DNA of 64,000 nucleotides from Symmachiella macrocystis (lineage in GTDB: Bacteria > Planctomycetota > Planctomycetia > Planctomycetales > Planctomycetaceae), in NCBI RefSeq assembly GCF_007860075.1, contig NZ_SJPP01000005.1, positions 28,685-92,684 on the forward strand. Reading direction: 5' to 3'. The notes under the pieces are model-generated. The model did no database searches. It saw only the letters and a list, made by a program, of their open reading frames with translations, and was not told the origin of the DNA. This document shows, in pieces, positions 8,652 through 16,313 of the stretch. Position 1 is the first letter of the stretch; each line of letters begins with the position of its first letter. Made by a program: the position numbers and the translations under genes.

Positions 8652-9831
8652 GTGGAGTGAAAAAGAAGGCGATCAGCGTTTCGACCGGTTCAAATTAATC
8701 TCCTGGTGGGACCAACAACGATTGGCCGAGGCGAACGTGTTGGTAATCGGTGCCGGGGCGCTTGGCAACGAAATTCTTAAAAATCTGGCGCTGCTCGGAA
8801 TCGGTCAAGTGTTTGTCGCCGATTTGGATTCGATTGAGAATTCCAATTTATCTCGATGCGTTCTGTTTCGTGCTGAGGATGAAGGACGTCGAAAATGCGA
8901 CGTGGCGGCCGGACGGGCGTCTGAAATTTATCCGGATATGAAGATTCAGCCGTTTTTCGGCAATGTGGTTTACGATTTGGGGTTAGGTGTCTTTCGCTGG
9001 GCTGACGTGATTTTGTGCGGTTTAGATAATCGCGAAGCCCGTGTGGCCATTAACCGTGCCGCTGCCCGTGCAGGCAAGGTCTGGATTGACGGCGCGATTG
9101 AACGATTGGACGGTGTGGCGCGCGTGTTCGATCCGGCATGTGGTCCGTGCTATGAGTGCACAATGAGCGAAGTCGACTGGAAAATGTTAGAAGCACGGAG
9201 GAGTTGTGCGCTACTCTCGCGAGATGAAATGAATCAAGGAAAGGTCCCAACGACGCCGACAACCGCTTCGATTATCGCAGGAATTCAATGCCAAGAAGCG
9301 GTCAAGCTACTGCACGGTCTCGATGTGCTTTCCGGGCAGGGATTCGTTTTCGACGGTTCGAACCATCAGAGTTATGTCGTCGACTACACGCAGCGGAGCG
9401 AATGCCCATCGCATGATCCCTATCAGCCCATTGTCCGGGAGTCATGGAGCGTCTCCGACATCACTGCAAGTGACATGTTGCAACGCGTTCGCAGAGATCT
9501 AGGGCCGACGGCTGTGGTCGAATTCAACAACGACCTATTAGAATCGTTACGTTGTCCAGAGTGTGAGAACGAAGAAATGATGTTTTCCTCGTTGGGGTGC
9601 GTCAATGAACGAAAAGGCCGCTGTACGTCATGTGGGGCAGACCGGATCCCGCAAACATTCCATACCCTCAACGGCCAAGAAAAGTTTTTGGATCGGACAC
9701 TCAAAGATTTGGGTGTCCCGGAATGGGATATTATCGGAGGCCGTTCTGGCCTAGAACAAAAGTATTATGAGTTTGGCGGCGACCAGGATTCCGTATTGGG
9801 GCCTCTAGGTGGGACTGATCATTCCCGATGA
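8635..9831 (+). CDS. E1-like activating enzyme (ThiF/UBA superfamily)
   Basis: Should adenylate the C-terminus of the upstream Ubl and pass it to the E2. The frame opens at 8533, but its early part is an out-of-frame shadow of the Ubl gene; I place the start at TTG 8635 after GGGGGGA, giving 398 residues. Features in that numbering: Rossmann loop GAGALGN (39-45), nucleotide site ADLDSIENSNLSR (62-74), LCGLDNREAR, a possible zinc cluster CGPCYEC (169-175), candidate catalytic Cys in RRSCALL (191), crossover PTTPTTAS, and EAVKLLHG. A four-Cys zinc ribbon follows (C307, C310, C330, C333), then a C-terminal domain that could present an E2. Family is secure; the catalytic Cys is inference. Confidence 0.92.
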   Translation: MAISIKWSEKEGDQRFDRFKLISWWDQQRLAEANVLVIGAGALGNEILKNLALLGIGQVFVADLDSIENSNLSRCVLFRAEDEGRRKCDVAAGRASEIYPDMKIQPFFGNVVYDLGLGVFRWADVILCGLDNREARVAINRAAARAGKVWIDGAIERLDGVARVFDPACGPCYECTMSEVDWKMLEARRSCALLSRDEMNQGKVPTTPTTASIIAGIQCQEAVKLLHGLDVLSGQGFVFDGSNHQSYVVDYTQRSECPSHDPYQPIVRESWSVSDITASDMLQRVRRDLGPTAVVEFNNDLLESLRCPECENEEMMFSSLGCVNERKGRCTSCGADRIPQTFHTLNGQEKFLDRTLKDLGVPEWDIIGGRSGLEQKYYEFGGDQDSVLGPLGGTDHSR

Positions 9832-9897
9832 ATTACCACAAAGTTGCTTTCGGTTGATCGCGCTGCGACACACAACGGGAAAGACGCGGGAGTCAGC

Positions 9898-11019
9898 ATG
9901 ACAGATTCGAGTATGAGTTTGCCCGACGTCCGGCAAATTGTGTTGGAAGAATTGCCTCAAGCGGATTTTCCCGTCAACCTATCTGAGGATTTTCGCGTCC
10001 ACTTCACTGAGAAATGCCATGTGTCTATTCTGGCTCATGCTGAAGAGGATACGTCCGTCGAAATCTGTGGTGTACTGGTGGGAGGAGTACAGCACGATGC
10101 ACACGGCCCCTTCGCATTGATCTCTGAACACATTCGTGCCGACGCCGCTACGAGTAAGTTCGCTGAAGTGACGTTTACCCACGAAGCCTGGTCAAAAATC
10201 AATGCGGAGATGGATTCACGGTATAGTGATTTGAGCATCGTCGGCTGGTACCACACACACCCAGACTTTGGAATATTTCTGTCGGACCGAGATGAATTCA
10301 TTCACCAGAATTTCTTTTCCGGTGCCAGTCAAATCGCTCACGTGGTCGATCCGATTCGTAAGACCGAGGGCGTCTTTGTCTGGCGCGAGGGCAAGCCACA
10401 TCTCTGTTCCCATTTTTGGGTCGGCGACGAAATCCGCGCGGAAACCCAGCGCGAAACAGCGGCCGGCCAATCGCCGCCACAGCCCGGTGCTCCCGAGGCG
10501 GTCGTTGCGCGGGTTGAAAACGCCGCACCGGGGCCGTTGTACTTTTGGATGTGTATGGCGCTGGTGTTTCTTCTGGGCTATATGCTATCAGGCATACTTT
10601 CGAATCGGCGATCCAATTGGGAGCAACGGATGATCTTCCGTGGCGTCGTTCAGGAATATGGAATTATCAAGAATCTGCGACCAGGACTGAAACGGCACCT
10701 GGACGCCGTCGACTCGGGCTTGGGGTTGGCGACTTTGGAGATTGAAAAACTATCCAAGGAGCATGCATTACTGGCAGGTGATGAAAAGAACAAGATTCGC
10801 AAGCAATGGCGCACGGTGCTCAATACGGTCGCAAAAAGTCAAAAACAACTGGACGTGATTGAAGCGACATATTGTCTCACAAACGAAGAATCTGAAATCG
10901 TTGAAGGCCTGCTCAAACAAATTCTCACCGACGCCGCTCCCCAGCCCGCCTCGCCCAAGTCGCCAAGCGAGCAGAAAACGAGCGAATCCTCGTCATCCGA
11001 TAAACCACCAGCGGAGTGA
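9898..11019 (+). CDS. Membrane-anchored JAB/JAMM metallopeptidase (deubiquitinase-like)
   Basis: Predicted zinc isopeptidase that would trim the Ubl precursor or remove it from targets. The JAMM signature is complete: Glu55 in SVEICGVLVGG, His119-x-His121-Pro, seven residues, Ser129, two residues, Asp132 (WYHTHPDFGIFLSDRD). A transmembrane helix follows (~216-234, YFWMCMALVFLLGYMLSGIL), then a ~110-residue helical region (EIEKLSKEHALL, KNKIRKQWRTVLNTV) likely to be coiled coil, and a Ser/Pro-rich tail. Start at 9898 after GGGAG; the frame extends to 9844 without support. The gene ends 6 bp before the FHA gene. The membrane anchor is unusual for JAMM peptidases. Confidence 0.93.
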   Translation: MTDSSMSLPDVRQIVLEELPQADFPVNLSEDFRVHFTEKCHVSILAHAEEDTSVEICGVLVGGVQHDAHGPFALISEHIRADAATSKFAEVTFTHEAWSKINAEMDSRYSDLSIVGWYHTHPDFGIFLSDRDEFIHQNFFSGASQIAHVVDPIRKTEGVFVWREGKPHLCSHFWVGDEIRAETQRETAAGQSPPQPGAPEAVVARVENAAPGPLYFWMCMALVFLLGYMLSGILSNRRSNWEQRMIFRGVVQEYGIIKNLRPGLKRHLDAVDSGLGLATLEIEKLSKEHALLAGDEKNKIRKQWRTVLNTVAKSQKQLDVIEATYCLTNEESEIVEGLLKQILTDAAPQPASPKSPSEQKTSESSSSDKPPAE

Positions 11020-11025
11020 ACTGAA

Positions 11026-12099
11026 ATGCCTGCCCCGAATCAGCCAATCCGCATCCACCAAGATGACCTGCATTCTCCAAGTGTGGAGGAATCTCTACAG
11101 CAGCAGGCGCATCTGGGCCGCGACGTTGGCGAGATGGCGCCACAATCGTGGCTGGTTCGAACACTTTTTTCCAGTTGGTTCTATCTGTCAGTGACGAGCG
11201 GCTTGGGGGCGTTTGTTGCCTGGATGATTCTGGAGCCTTTCTTTGACGACTCAATGGCAGGTCAAGACGACGTCGAAATTGTCAACTTGCTTCTGTTCCC
11301 TACTGTTGCCGGATTCATTGGCCTGTTTTTGGGAGCTGCCGAAGGAATCATGTGCCGCAATGCAAGCCGTGCCGTGATCAGCGGTGCGATTGGGCTGGGA
11401 GTTGGCTTTGGGGGTGGTTTGATTGCTTTGGTTGCCGCTGGCTGTATTTTTACAGTGATGACATCCATCGCACTGGAGTTTTGGGAAAATCCACAGGACG
11501 ATGAAATGCCAACCGGATTTGCTCTGTTAATCCTTATGATGGGTCGGGCAGCAGCCTGGGCCGTTGCAAGTATTCCTGCTGGATTAGGTCAGGGCATCGC
11601 GATCCGCCAGAAAAAAGTGGTCCTCAACGGAGTTGTGGGAGGAGTGCTGGGCGGGTTAGTGGGAGGATTGTTATTCGATCCGATTAGTCTGCTATTTGTC
11701 ACTGATGACGGTGAGGCCAGTTTAAGCCGAGCCATTGGGTTAACATGCATAGGACTCTCGGTCGGCCTATTTGTCGGCTTAGTCGAAGGCTGGACGAAGA
11801 CAGCCTGGTTGCTGATGCAAAAGGGGCCATTGGCCGGAAAGCAGTTTGTAATGTATCGCGATACCACAGTGCTCGGCAGTTCACCCAAAGCCGACATTTA
11901 TTTGTTCAAAGACGATGTGATTGAACCGCGACACGCGCTGATTCATAACCGGGGTGGACGTTTTGAACTTGAAGATTGCCAAACCCCTGATGGGACCTAC
12001 GTCAACGGGATTCCGATCAAACGGCACGTCTTGCACGCGGGCGATCAAATCGGCCTCGGCAAAACCGTATTGGAGTTTTCAGTAAAAGAAAAAGTATAG
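11026..12099 (+). CDS. Polytopic membrane protein with C-terminal FHA domain
   Basis: 357 residues. Several Gly-rich hydrophobic segments span ~50-260 (VTSGLGAFVAWMILEPF, LLFPTVAGFIGLFLGAAEG, GVGFGGGLIALVAAG, GGVLGGLVGGLLF, IGLTCIGLSVGLFVGLVEG). A cytoplasmic FHA domain follows at ~270-355: GSSPKADI (284-291), His303 in EPRHALI, and GTYVNG (323-328), the conserved loop that reads phosphothreonine. FHA domains bind phosphorylated partners, so this protein probably couples Ser/Thr kinase signalling to the conjugation pathway or scaffolds it at the membrane. It begins 6 bp after the JAMM gene. Membrane topology is predicted by eye. Confidence 0.88.
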   Translation: MPAPNQPIRIHQDDLHSPSVEESLQQQAHLGRDVGEMAPQSWLVRTLFSSWFYLSVTSGLGAFVAWMILEPFFDDSMAGQDDVEIVNLLLFPTVAGFIGLFLGAAEGIMCRNASRAVISGAIGLGVGFGGGLIALVAAGCIFTVMTSIALEFWENPQDDEMPTGFALLILMMGRAAAWAVASIPAGLGQGIAIRQKKVVLNGVVGGVLGGLVGGLLFDPISLLFVTDDGEASLSRAIGLTCIGLSVGLFVGLVEGWTKTAWLLMQKGPLAGKQFVMYRDTTVLGSSPKADIYLFKDDVIEPRHALIHNRGGRFELEDCQTPDGTYVNGIPIKRHVLHAGDQIGLGKTVLEFSVKEKV

Positions 12100-12129
12100 G
12101 TTGATCATTCACATCTTTAGGAGCCGGTC

Positions 12130-12666
12130 GTGATTGAATTTGAGTGTCCAACATGTGGGAAAGCATTGAAAGTCCGTGAATCCTCCGCTGGCAAGACGGG
12201 GAAATGCCCCGATTGTAACGGAAAGATCCAAGTCCCGGACGCCGTGTATGATGCCGAAGAGGTCGAGTCCTACTCAACGCAGGGCGACGACGATTTCTCT
12301 TCGTTTGACGGCTATGAAAACGCCGGAACTCCGATCCCACGTGAAGAGGCCGAAGGCGCTTTCCGACATCCGTGCCCGGTTTGCGGAGAGATGATTAAAG
12401 ACTCAGCCGTCAAATGCCGCTATTGCGGAGAAATCTTTGACGAGACACTCAAGAAGAAGGAGAGCCGTCATTCGGATGAGGATGCCGATTTGACGACGGG
12501 CGACTGGGTGTTTTGCATTATATGTAGCGGAATCGCCTGTATCTTTGGCATTGTTTATATGATTCAGGGAAAGCCCAAAGGGATCAAAATGGTCGGCATC
12601 TCTTTTGTAATGCAAATCGTTTGGGGAATTGTCCGAGTAATTCTTGAAGCAGCAGCGAATCGTTAA
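12130..12666 (+). CDS. Double zinc-ribbon membrane protein
   Basis: 178 residues from a GTG start preceded by AGGAG. Two treble-clef-like zinc ribbons: C6-x2-C9...C26-x2-C29 (PTCGKALKV, GKCPDCNGKI) and C82-x2-C85...C96-x2-C99 (CPVCGEM, CRYCGEIFDE), separated by an acidic linker. One or two transmembrane segments follow (FCIICSGIACIFGIVYMI and GISFVMQIVWGIVRVIL). The second ribbon's CRYCG form recurs in the next gene. No catalytic residues are seen. A binding or adaptor role in the ubiquitin-like operon is likely but unproven. Confidence 0.82.
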   Translation: MIEFECPTCGKALKVRESSAGKTGKCPDCNGKIQVPDAVYDAEEVESYSTQGDDDFSSFDGYENAGTPIPREEAEGAFRHPCPVCGEMIKDSAVKCRYCGEIFDETLKKKESRHSDEDADLTTGDWVFCIICSGIACIFGIVYMIQGKPKGIKMVGISFVMQIVWGIVRVILEAAANR

Positions 12667-12683
12667 AAAGAGGTGGAAACAAC

Positions 12684-12791
12684 CACAGAGACCGCACAGA
12701 GACCGCACAGAGACCGCACAGAGACCGCACAGAGACCGCACAGAGACCGCACAGAGACCGCACAGAGACCGCACAGAGACCGCACAGAGAC
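12684..12791 (+). repeat. 11-bp tandem repeat, ~9.8 copies
   Basis: Nine complete, identical units of GAGACCGCACA from 12688 to 12786, with partial units at both ends. It fills most of the 140 bp gap between two genes of the ubiquitin-like operon. Because 11 is not a multiple of three, it reads as a repeating peptide in every frame, but none of these frames has a supported start. Perfect unit identity suggests recent slippage expansion. Confidence 0.95.
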
Positions 12792-12806
12792 TTAGGCTGA
12801 CCAGCA

Positions 12807-13517
12807 ATGTCAAACATCATTCAATGTGAGTGTGGGGCGAGTATACGATTGCCCTCTAATACAGAGAAACGCGCTCTGCGCTGCCCCAAATGCAAACAGG
12901 GCATTGCGCTGACCGTCCACGCGACAGCGCTGAAGACAGTACCAGTGGATGCAGGTGAAACAGTCGCAACCTGTTCGATATGTCAATCGTCAGCGCATGC
13001 GTCTGAACAGTTGGTCAGCTGCCCGCAATGCGATCAGATTCATCACCAGGAATGTTGGGCGGAAGTGGGGGGATGCGGGACTTATGGTTGTAGTGAAGCC
13101 CCCGCACATGAGAAAGATGTGAGTTCTTCTCAGACGCAGCGTTCTGGGTGGGGGGATGAGAAAACGTGTCCTGCTTGCTCTGAATCGATCAAGTCGATTG
13201 CATTACGATGCCGTTATTGCGGCACCGACTTCAATACCGTTGACCCTTTGACTGTGAAAGATTTGCGGCGGCAGGTGAAGCATGAGTCGGCGGTCGGAGA
13301 TTTGCGAAATTGGACCATTGCCATTTTTGTCATGAGCTTGATCGGGTGTTTTGCCCCCATCATGATATTCGTGGCCTTCGGTGTATTACTGAACAAACGC
13401 AAGGAATTAAAAGCAGCCGGCCCGATTTACTTGGTATTGTGTTATTCCGCGGCGATTCTGTCTGCGATATACTCATTTTTGATGCTTGCGTTTGCGATAA
13501 TAAGCGGACTGAATTAA
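12807..13517 (+). CDS. RING-like membrane protein (candidate E3), with flanking zinc ribbons
   Basis: 236 residues with three zinc modules and a membrane tail. N-terminal ribbon: C7-x-C9...C26-x2-C29. RING-like module: C56-x2-C59, C72-x2-C75, H80-x2-C83, C90, C95 (CSICQSS, SCPQCDQIHHQECW, GCGTYGC), the eight-ligand cross-brace spacing of the prokaryotic RING family 1 described by Burroughs, Iyer and Aravind. A second ribbon uses C121, C124, C135, C138. Two or three transmembrane helices occupy ~168-232. In this operon it is the natural candidate to bring the charged E2 to a membrane substrate. Ligase activity is inference. Confidence 0.85.
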   Translation: MSNIIQCECGASIRLPSNTEKRALRCPKCKQGIALTVHATALKTVPVDAGETVATCSICQSSAHASEQLVSCPQCDQIHHQECWAEVGGCGTYGCSEAPAHEKDVSSSQTQRSGWGDEKTCPACSESIKSIALRCRYCGTDFNTVDPLTVKDLRRQVKHESAVGDLRNWTIAIFVMSLIGCFAPIMIFVAFGVLLNKRKELKAAGPIYLVLCYSAAILSAIYSFLMLAFAIISGLN

Positions 13518-13533
13518 CCGACGAACCCGACTG

Positions 13534-14853
13534 TTGAATAAAGCCCGTCCAACATTGGATCAACCCCATAATAAATCACTGCTGGCTGGAAGCCGTGAGG
13601 CGGGAGTGCTTTGCCCCCACTGCCGAGGAGAGATCGAACTGGGCGAGATGGTCTCCATCTGCCAGGCATGTGGTCAAGTCCAGCATGAGAAATGTTTTCA
13701 GAATTGGGACACGTGCGGATCGTATCATTGTGCGCCGCAGCGACGTGTGGAATTGGCGGCGCAGCCATCTGACATCAAAATTACTTCCGGCGATCTAAAA
13801 CGCGTGCATCCAGCGAAATCCGTATTTCATCCTCGCCGCCCACATGCCAATTCTGCTTCCGCAGCGGGAGTTTCGTCCGACCGGCCAGGGATGAATCGCT
13901 TGGCAGTCATTGCACTGGTGATAGCCCTGCTGGGAATTCCGTTATTCGGCCTTATCACCGGGTTAATGGCAATTGCGCTGGGGTGCATTGCTCTGGCGAC
14001 ACACAAACCCAATGCCCGCGGCGCCGGATTCGCTGTCTCTGGAATTCTGCTGGGCGTGGTTGATATGGCGGGTTGGGTCGTGTTTCTTGCCTTGTTCTTG
14101 AACGGCCGCGCCGAGAATCATCAAGTGATCGAATTCGAACCGGACGCGGCTGAAATCGAGGCTGCCGCCCCACATATTCGCCGTGCGATCAAAGCAAACG
14201 TGTTGATTGAATCGCACAACGGCATACCAGGATTTTCTGGAGGCTCGATCGGATCGGGAGTGATCCTCCGAATCCAAGACGGAGAAGCGTTGATCGTAAC
14301 CAACCGGCATGTCATCGACGACGAGTATACAGGGGACGAGTTTCACGACACGAAACTGCCGACAGATATCGGCGAATTACGAATCAAGCTGATTGGGCAA
14401 CTCTCGCAACCGGGAAAACTAGTCTGGATGGCTCCCGACGGGATCGACTTGGCGTTGTTAACCGTGCCTGTCTTGTCACCGGATGTGTTGCCTGCGGTTT
14501 GGGATGCTGCGGTTCCCCAACTGGCCGTGGGGGATGAAGTATTTGCGATTGGGAATCCTCACGGTTTGGGCTGGACACATACGAGCGGTGGGATTTCACA
14601 GTTTCGGTCCCTGGCCAGCGGCAATCGTAAAATTCGCGTGATTCAAATCAGCACCGCGATCAATTCCGGTAACAGCGGAGGAGGTCTTTACGATCAAGCT
14701 GGGAAATTGATTGGCATCAATACCTGGAGCGATGACAAGCGATTTAGCGAGGGGCTTAGTTTTACCATCGCGTTTGAATCTCTGTTAGAATTGGCACCAC
14801 ATCCATTGGAGGGTTTTATCCCCCCTCAAATTGAGGCCTCAGACGCACTATGA
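13534..14853 (+). CDS. RING-like domain fused to membrane segment and trypsin-like serine protease
   Basis: 439 residues from a TTG codon at 13534, 17 bp after the previous stop. Residues 27-66 form a second RING-like module (C27, C30, C43, C46, H51, C54, C61, C66; CPHCRGE, CQACGQVQHEKC). Residues ~120-190 are two or three hydrophobic helices of DUF4190 type. From ~215 the chain is an S1C/DegP-like protease without PDZ domains: His259 (TNRHV), Asp305 (DGIDLALL), Ser381 (NSGNSGGGL), so the triad is complete. If the RING faces the cytoplasm the protease could lie on either side. It ends with a 4-bp ATGA overlap onto the E2 gene. The start codon is uncertain. Confidence 0.88.
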   Translation: MNKARPTLDQPHNKSLLAGSREAGVLCPHCRGEIELGEMVSICQACGQVQHEKCFQNWDTCGSYHCAPQRRVELAAQPSDIKITSGDLKRVHPAKSVFHPRRPHANSASAAGVSSDRPGMNRLAVIALVIALLGIPLFGLITGLMAIALGCIALATHKPNARGAGFAVSGILLGVVDMAGWVVFLALFLNGRAENHQVIEFEPDAAEIEAAAPHIRRAIKANVLIESHNGIPGFSGGSIGSGVILRIQDGEALIVTNRHVIDDEYTGDEFHDTKLPTDIGELRIKLIGQLSQPGKLVWMAPDGIDLALLTVPVLSPDVLPAVWDAAVPQLAVGDEVFAIGNPHGLGWTHTSGGISQFRSLASGNRKIRVIQISTAINSGNSGGGLYDQAGKLIGINTWSDDKRFSEGLSFTIAFESLLELAPHPLEGFIPPQIEASDAL

Positions 14854-15521
14854 GCAACGTACGACTGCGCCGATTGCAATCGGACTATGAGAAGTTGGGG
14901 AGTTTTATCAAGCAGCATCCGAGGCTGACATTGATTCAAGCCGATGGTGATCCCCCCGAGAGATATCAACTGGAATACCGTATCCGCAGCATTCGACAAG
15001 TCGATGATGACGTTGAATGGATAAAAAACCACACTGTAGAAATTTTGTTGCCACGGAACTATCCACGTGTCCCGCCCCAATGTCGGATGCTCACTCCGAT
15101 ATTTCACCCCAACATAGCGCCGCATGCCATCTGCGTAGGAGACCACTGGAGTGCGGGCGAACCATTGTGGTCGATCGTCGCTCGCATCGGCGAGATCATC
15201 GCCTATCAAAGCTACAATACAAAAAGCCCCTTAAATGGCGAAGCGGCGCGGTGGGTCGACGAAAACAAAGTGCAACTGCCACTCGACCCGGTCAGTATGC
15301 TCCCCGAGGAGAAGGCATCGCGATCCCGGAAGATAACCCGATCCGCTCAATCCGCGAAGGGCAAAGTCAAATCCACACATGTGTCGGAGCCAGCGACGCT
15401 TTCCGTCCCGTGCACGAATTGCCAAGCACGCTACAACGTGCCGGTTGATAAGGCCGGCAAACGTTTTCGTTGTAAACGTTGTCAAACTCTGATTCAAATC
15501 CCCGGCCAACCGGTTTCTTGA
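14850..15521 (+). CDS. E2-like ubiquitin-conjugating enzyme with C-terminal zinc ribbon
   Basis: 223 residues. Residues ~1-138 are a UBC fold: helix RRLQSDYEKLGSFI, strands ending YPRVPPQCRMLTPIFHPN, then HPN (86-88), catalytic Cys95 in HAICVGDHW, and the downstream helix LWSIVARIGEIIAYQSYN with SPLNGEAARW. The order HPN, Cys, Trp, Pro-Leu-Asn is as in eukaryotic E2s, so thioester transfer is expected. A basic linker leads to a C-terminal zinc ribbon (C188, C191, C208, C211), related to ribbons on other proteins of this operon and perhaps used to dock. It overlaps the protease gene by 4 bp and its stop touches the next start. Confidence 0.93.
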   Translation: MSNVRLRRLQSDYEKLGSFIKQHPRLTLIQADGDPPERYQLEYRIRSIRQVDDDVEWIKNHTVEILLPRNYPRVPPQCRMLTPIFHPNIAPHAICVGDHWSAGEPLWSIVARIGEIIAYQSYNTKSPLNGEAARWVDENKVQLPLDPVSMLPEEKASRSRKITRSAQSAKGKVKSTHVSEPATLSVPCTNCQARYNVPVDKAGKRFRCKRCQTLIQIPGQPVS

Positions 15522-15958
15522 TGATTAACGATCGTATGGCACAGAACGGATTACGGATGCGCAATCGGCATCTCATGATGTTGACGACTGCAGCCGTTGT
15601 TGTCTGTTTGGCTTTTTTGCTCGAAGTACGCCCCGACCAAGGCGTTCAACTCCGCATGTTTAAAAGTCATCCGCTTCCCTCAAGTTGCATTTCGAGAGAT
15701 GTGTTTGGTGTCGATTGTCCAGGTTGCGGCCTCACACGGAGTTTCGTGTATTTGTCGCACAACCAATGGGCGGAATCTTTAGCCGTACATCGTGTTGGGT
15801 GGGTGTTGGCCATAGCTGTGCTCCTCCAGTTTCCTTATCGCATCGCCGCACTGGCCTATCATAAAGATTATCCGATTGGCAAACCCTTTACGGTATGGTT
15901 TGCCTGGGGACTGATCGCGATGTTGATCGGGAATTGGATACTCGGATTCTGGCTGTGA
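15521..15958 (+). CDS. DUF2752 membrane protein, last gene of the operon
   Basis: 145 residues from the ATG at 15521, which overlaps the E2 stop by one base. Hydrophobic segments at ~18-35, ~90-110 and ~124-145 predict three membrane passes. The family signature CPGCGLTRS is at 66-74, with an upstream Cys56. DUF2752 has no established biochemical role. Coupling to the E2 gene suggests it belongs to the conjugation pathway, perhaps as a membrane substrate or anchor, but DUF2752 genes also occur alone elsewhere, so the link is inference. Confidence 0.85.
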   Translation: MINDRMAQNGLRMRNRHLMMLTTAAVVVCLAFLLEVRPDQGVQLRMFKSHPLPSSCISRDVFGVDCPGCGLTRSFVYLSHNQWAESLAVHRVGWVLAIAVLLQFPYRIAALAYHKDYPIGKPFTVWFAWGLIAMLIGNWILGFWL

Positions 15959-16313
15959 TCGCTGATAGGCAATAAATGTCGCTCAGCAGCGAGTACGTCT
16001 TGCAGTGCGTGCTGTTGCTCTGGAGTTATTTATTTCCACACGGCCGCATAAAATCACGATGGCCAAGACAAAAATGGGAAAGTTTATGAGTGCGCTTGCT
16101 GGATCAGGTTTCTTCTGACTGGCCGAGCCTGAAAACCCAGTAAATTCATTCCTCTATCTTCATGGATTCGGGATCGCGTTCCCAACCATACTACTGCCGA
16201 TTTCATTTCACCGTTGGTATTAGCAACTGTATTCGGCCGAGGTGTAGTAGACCTGTGGATTTAGAGTAGGCAAGTTCCCACTACAAACGCGGCGTTATCC
16301 TCAAGGGCACATC
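15959..16313. other. Intergenic stretch between the operon and the recombinase module
   Basis: 355 bp without a supported gene. A weak inverted repeat (CGCT...AGCG near 15979-15991) follows the operon's last stop but lacks a T-run, so it is not called a terminator. Genes on either side converge. Confidence 0.5.

Noticed and set aside
12684..12791. Regular short repeats that could suggest a CRISPR array
   Set aside because: Units are 11 bp, contiguous and without spacers, and no cas genes are near. It is a simple tandem array.
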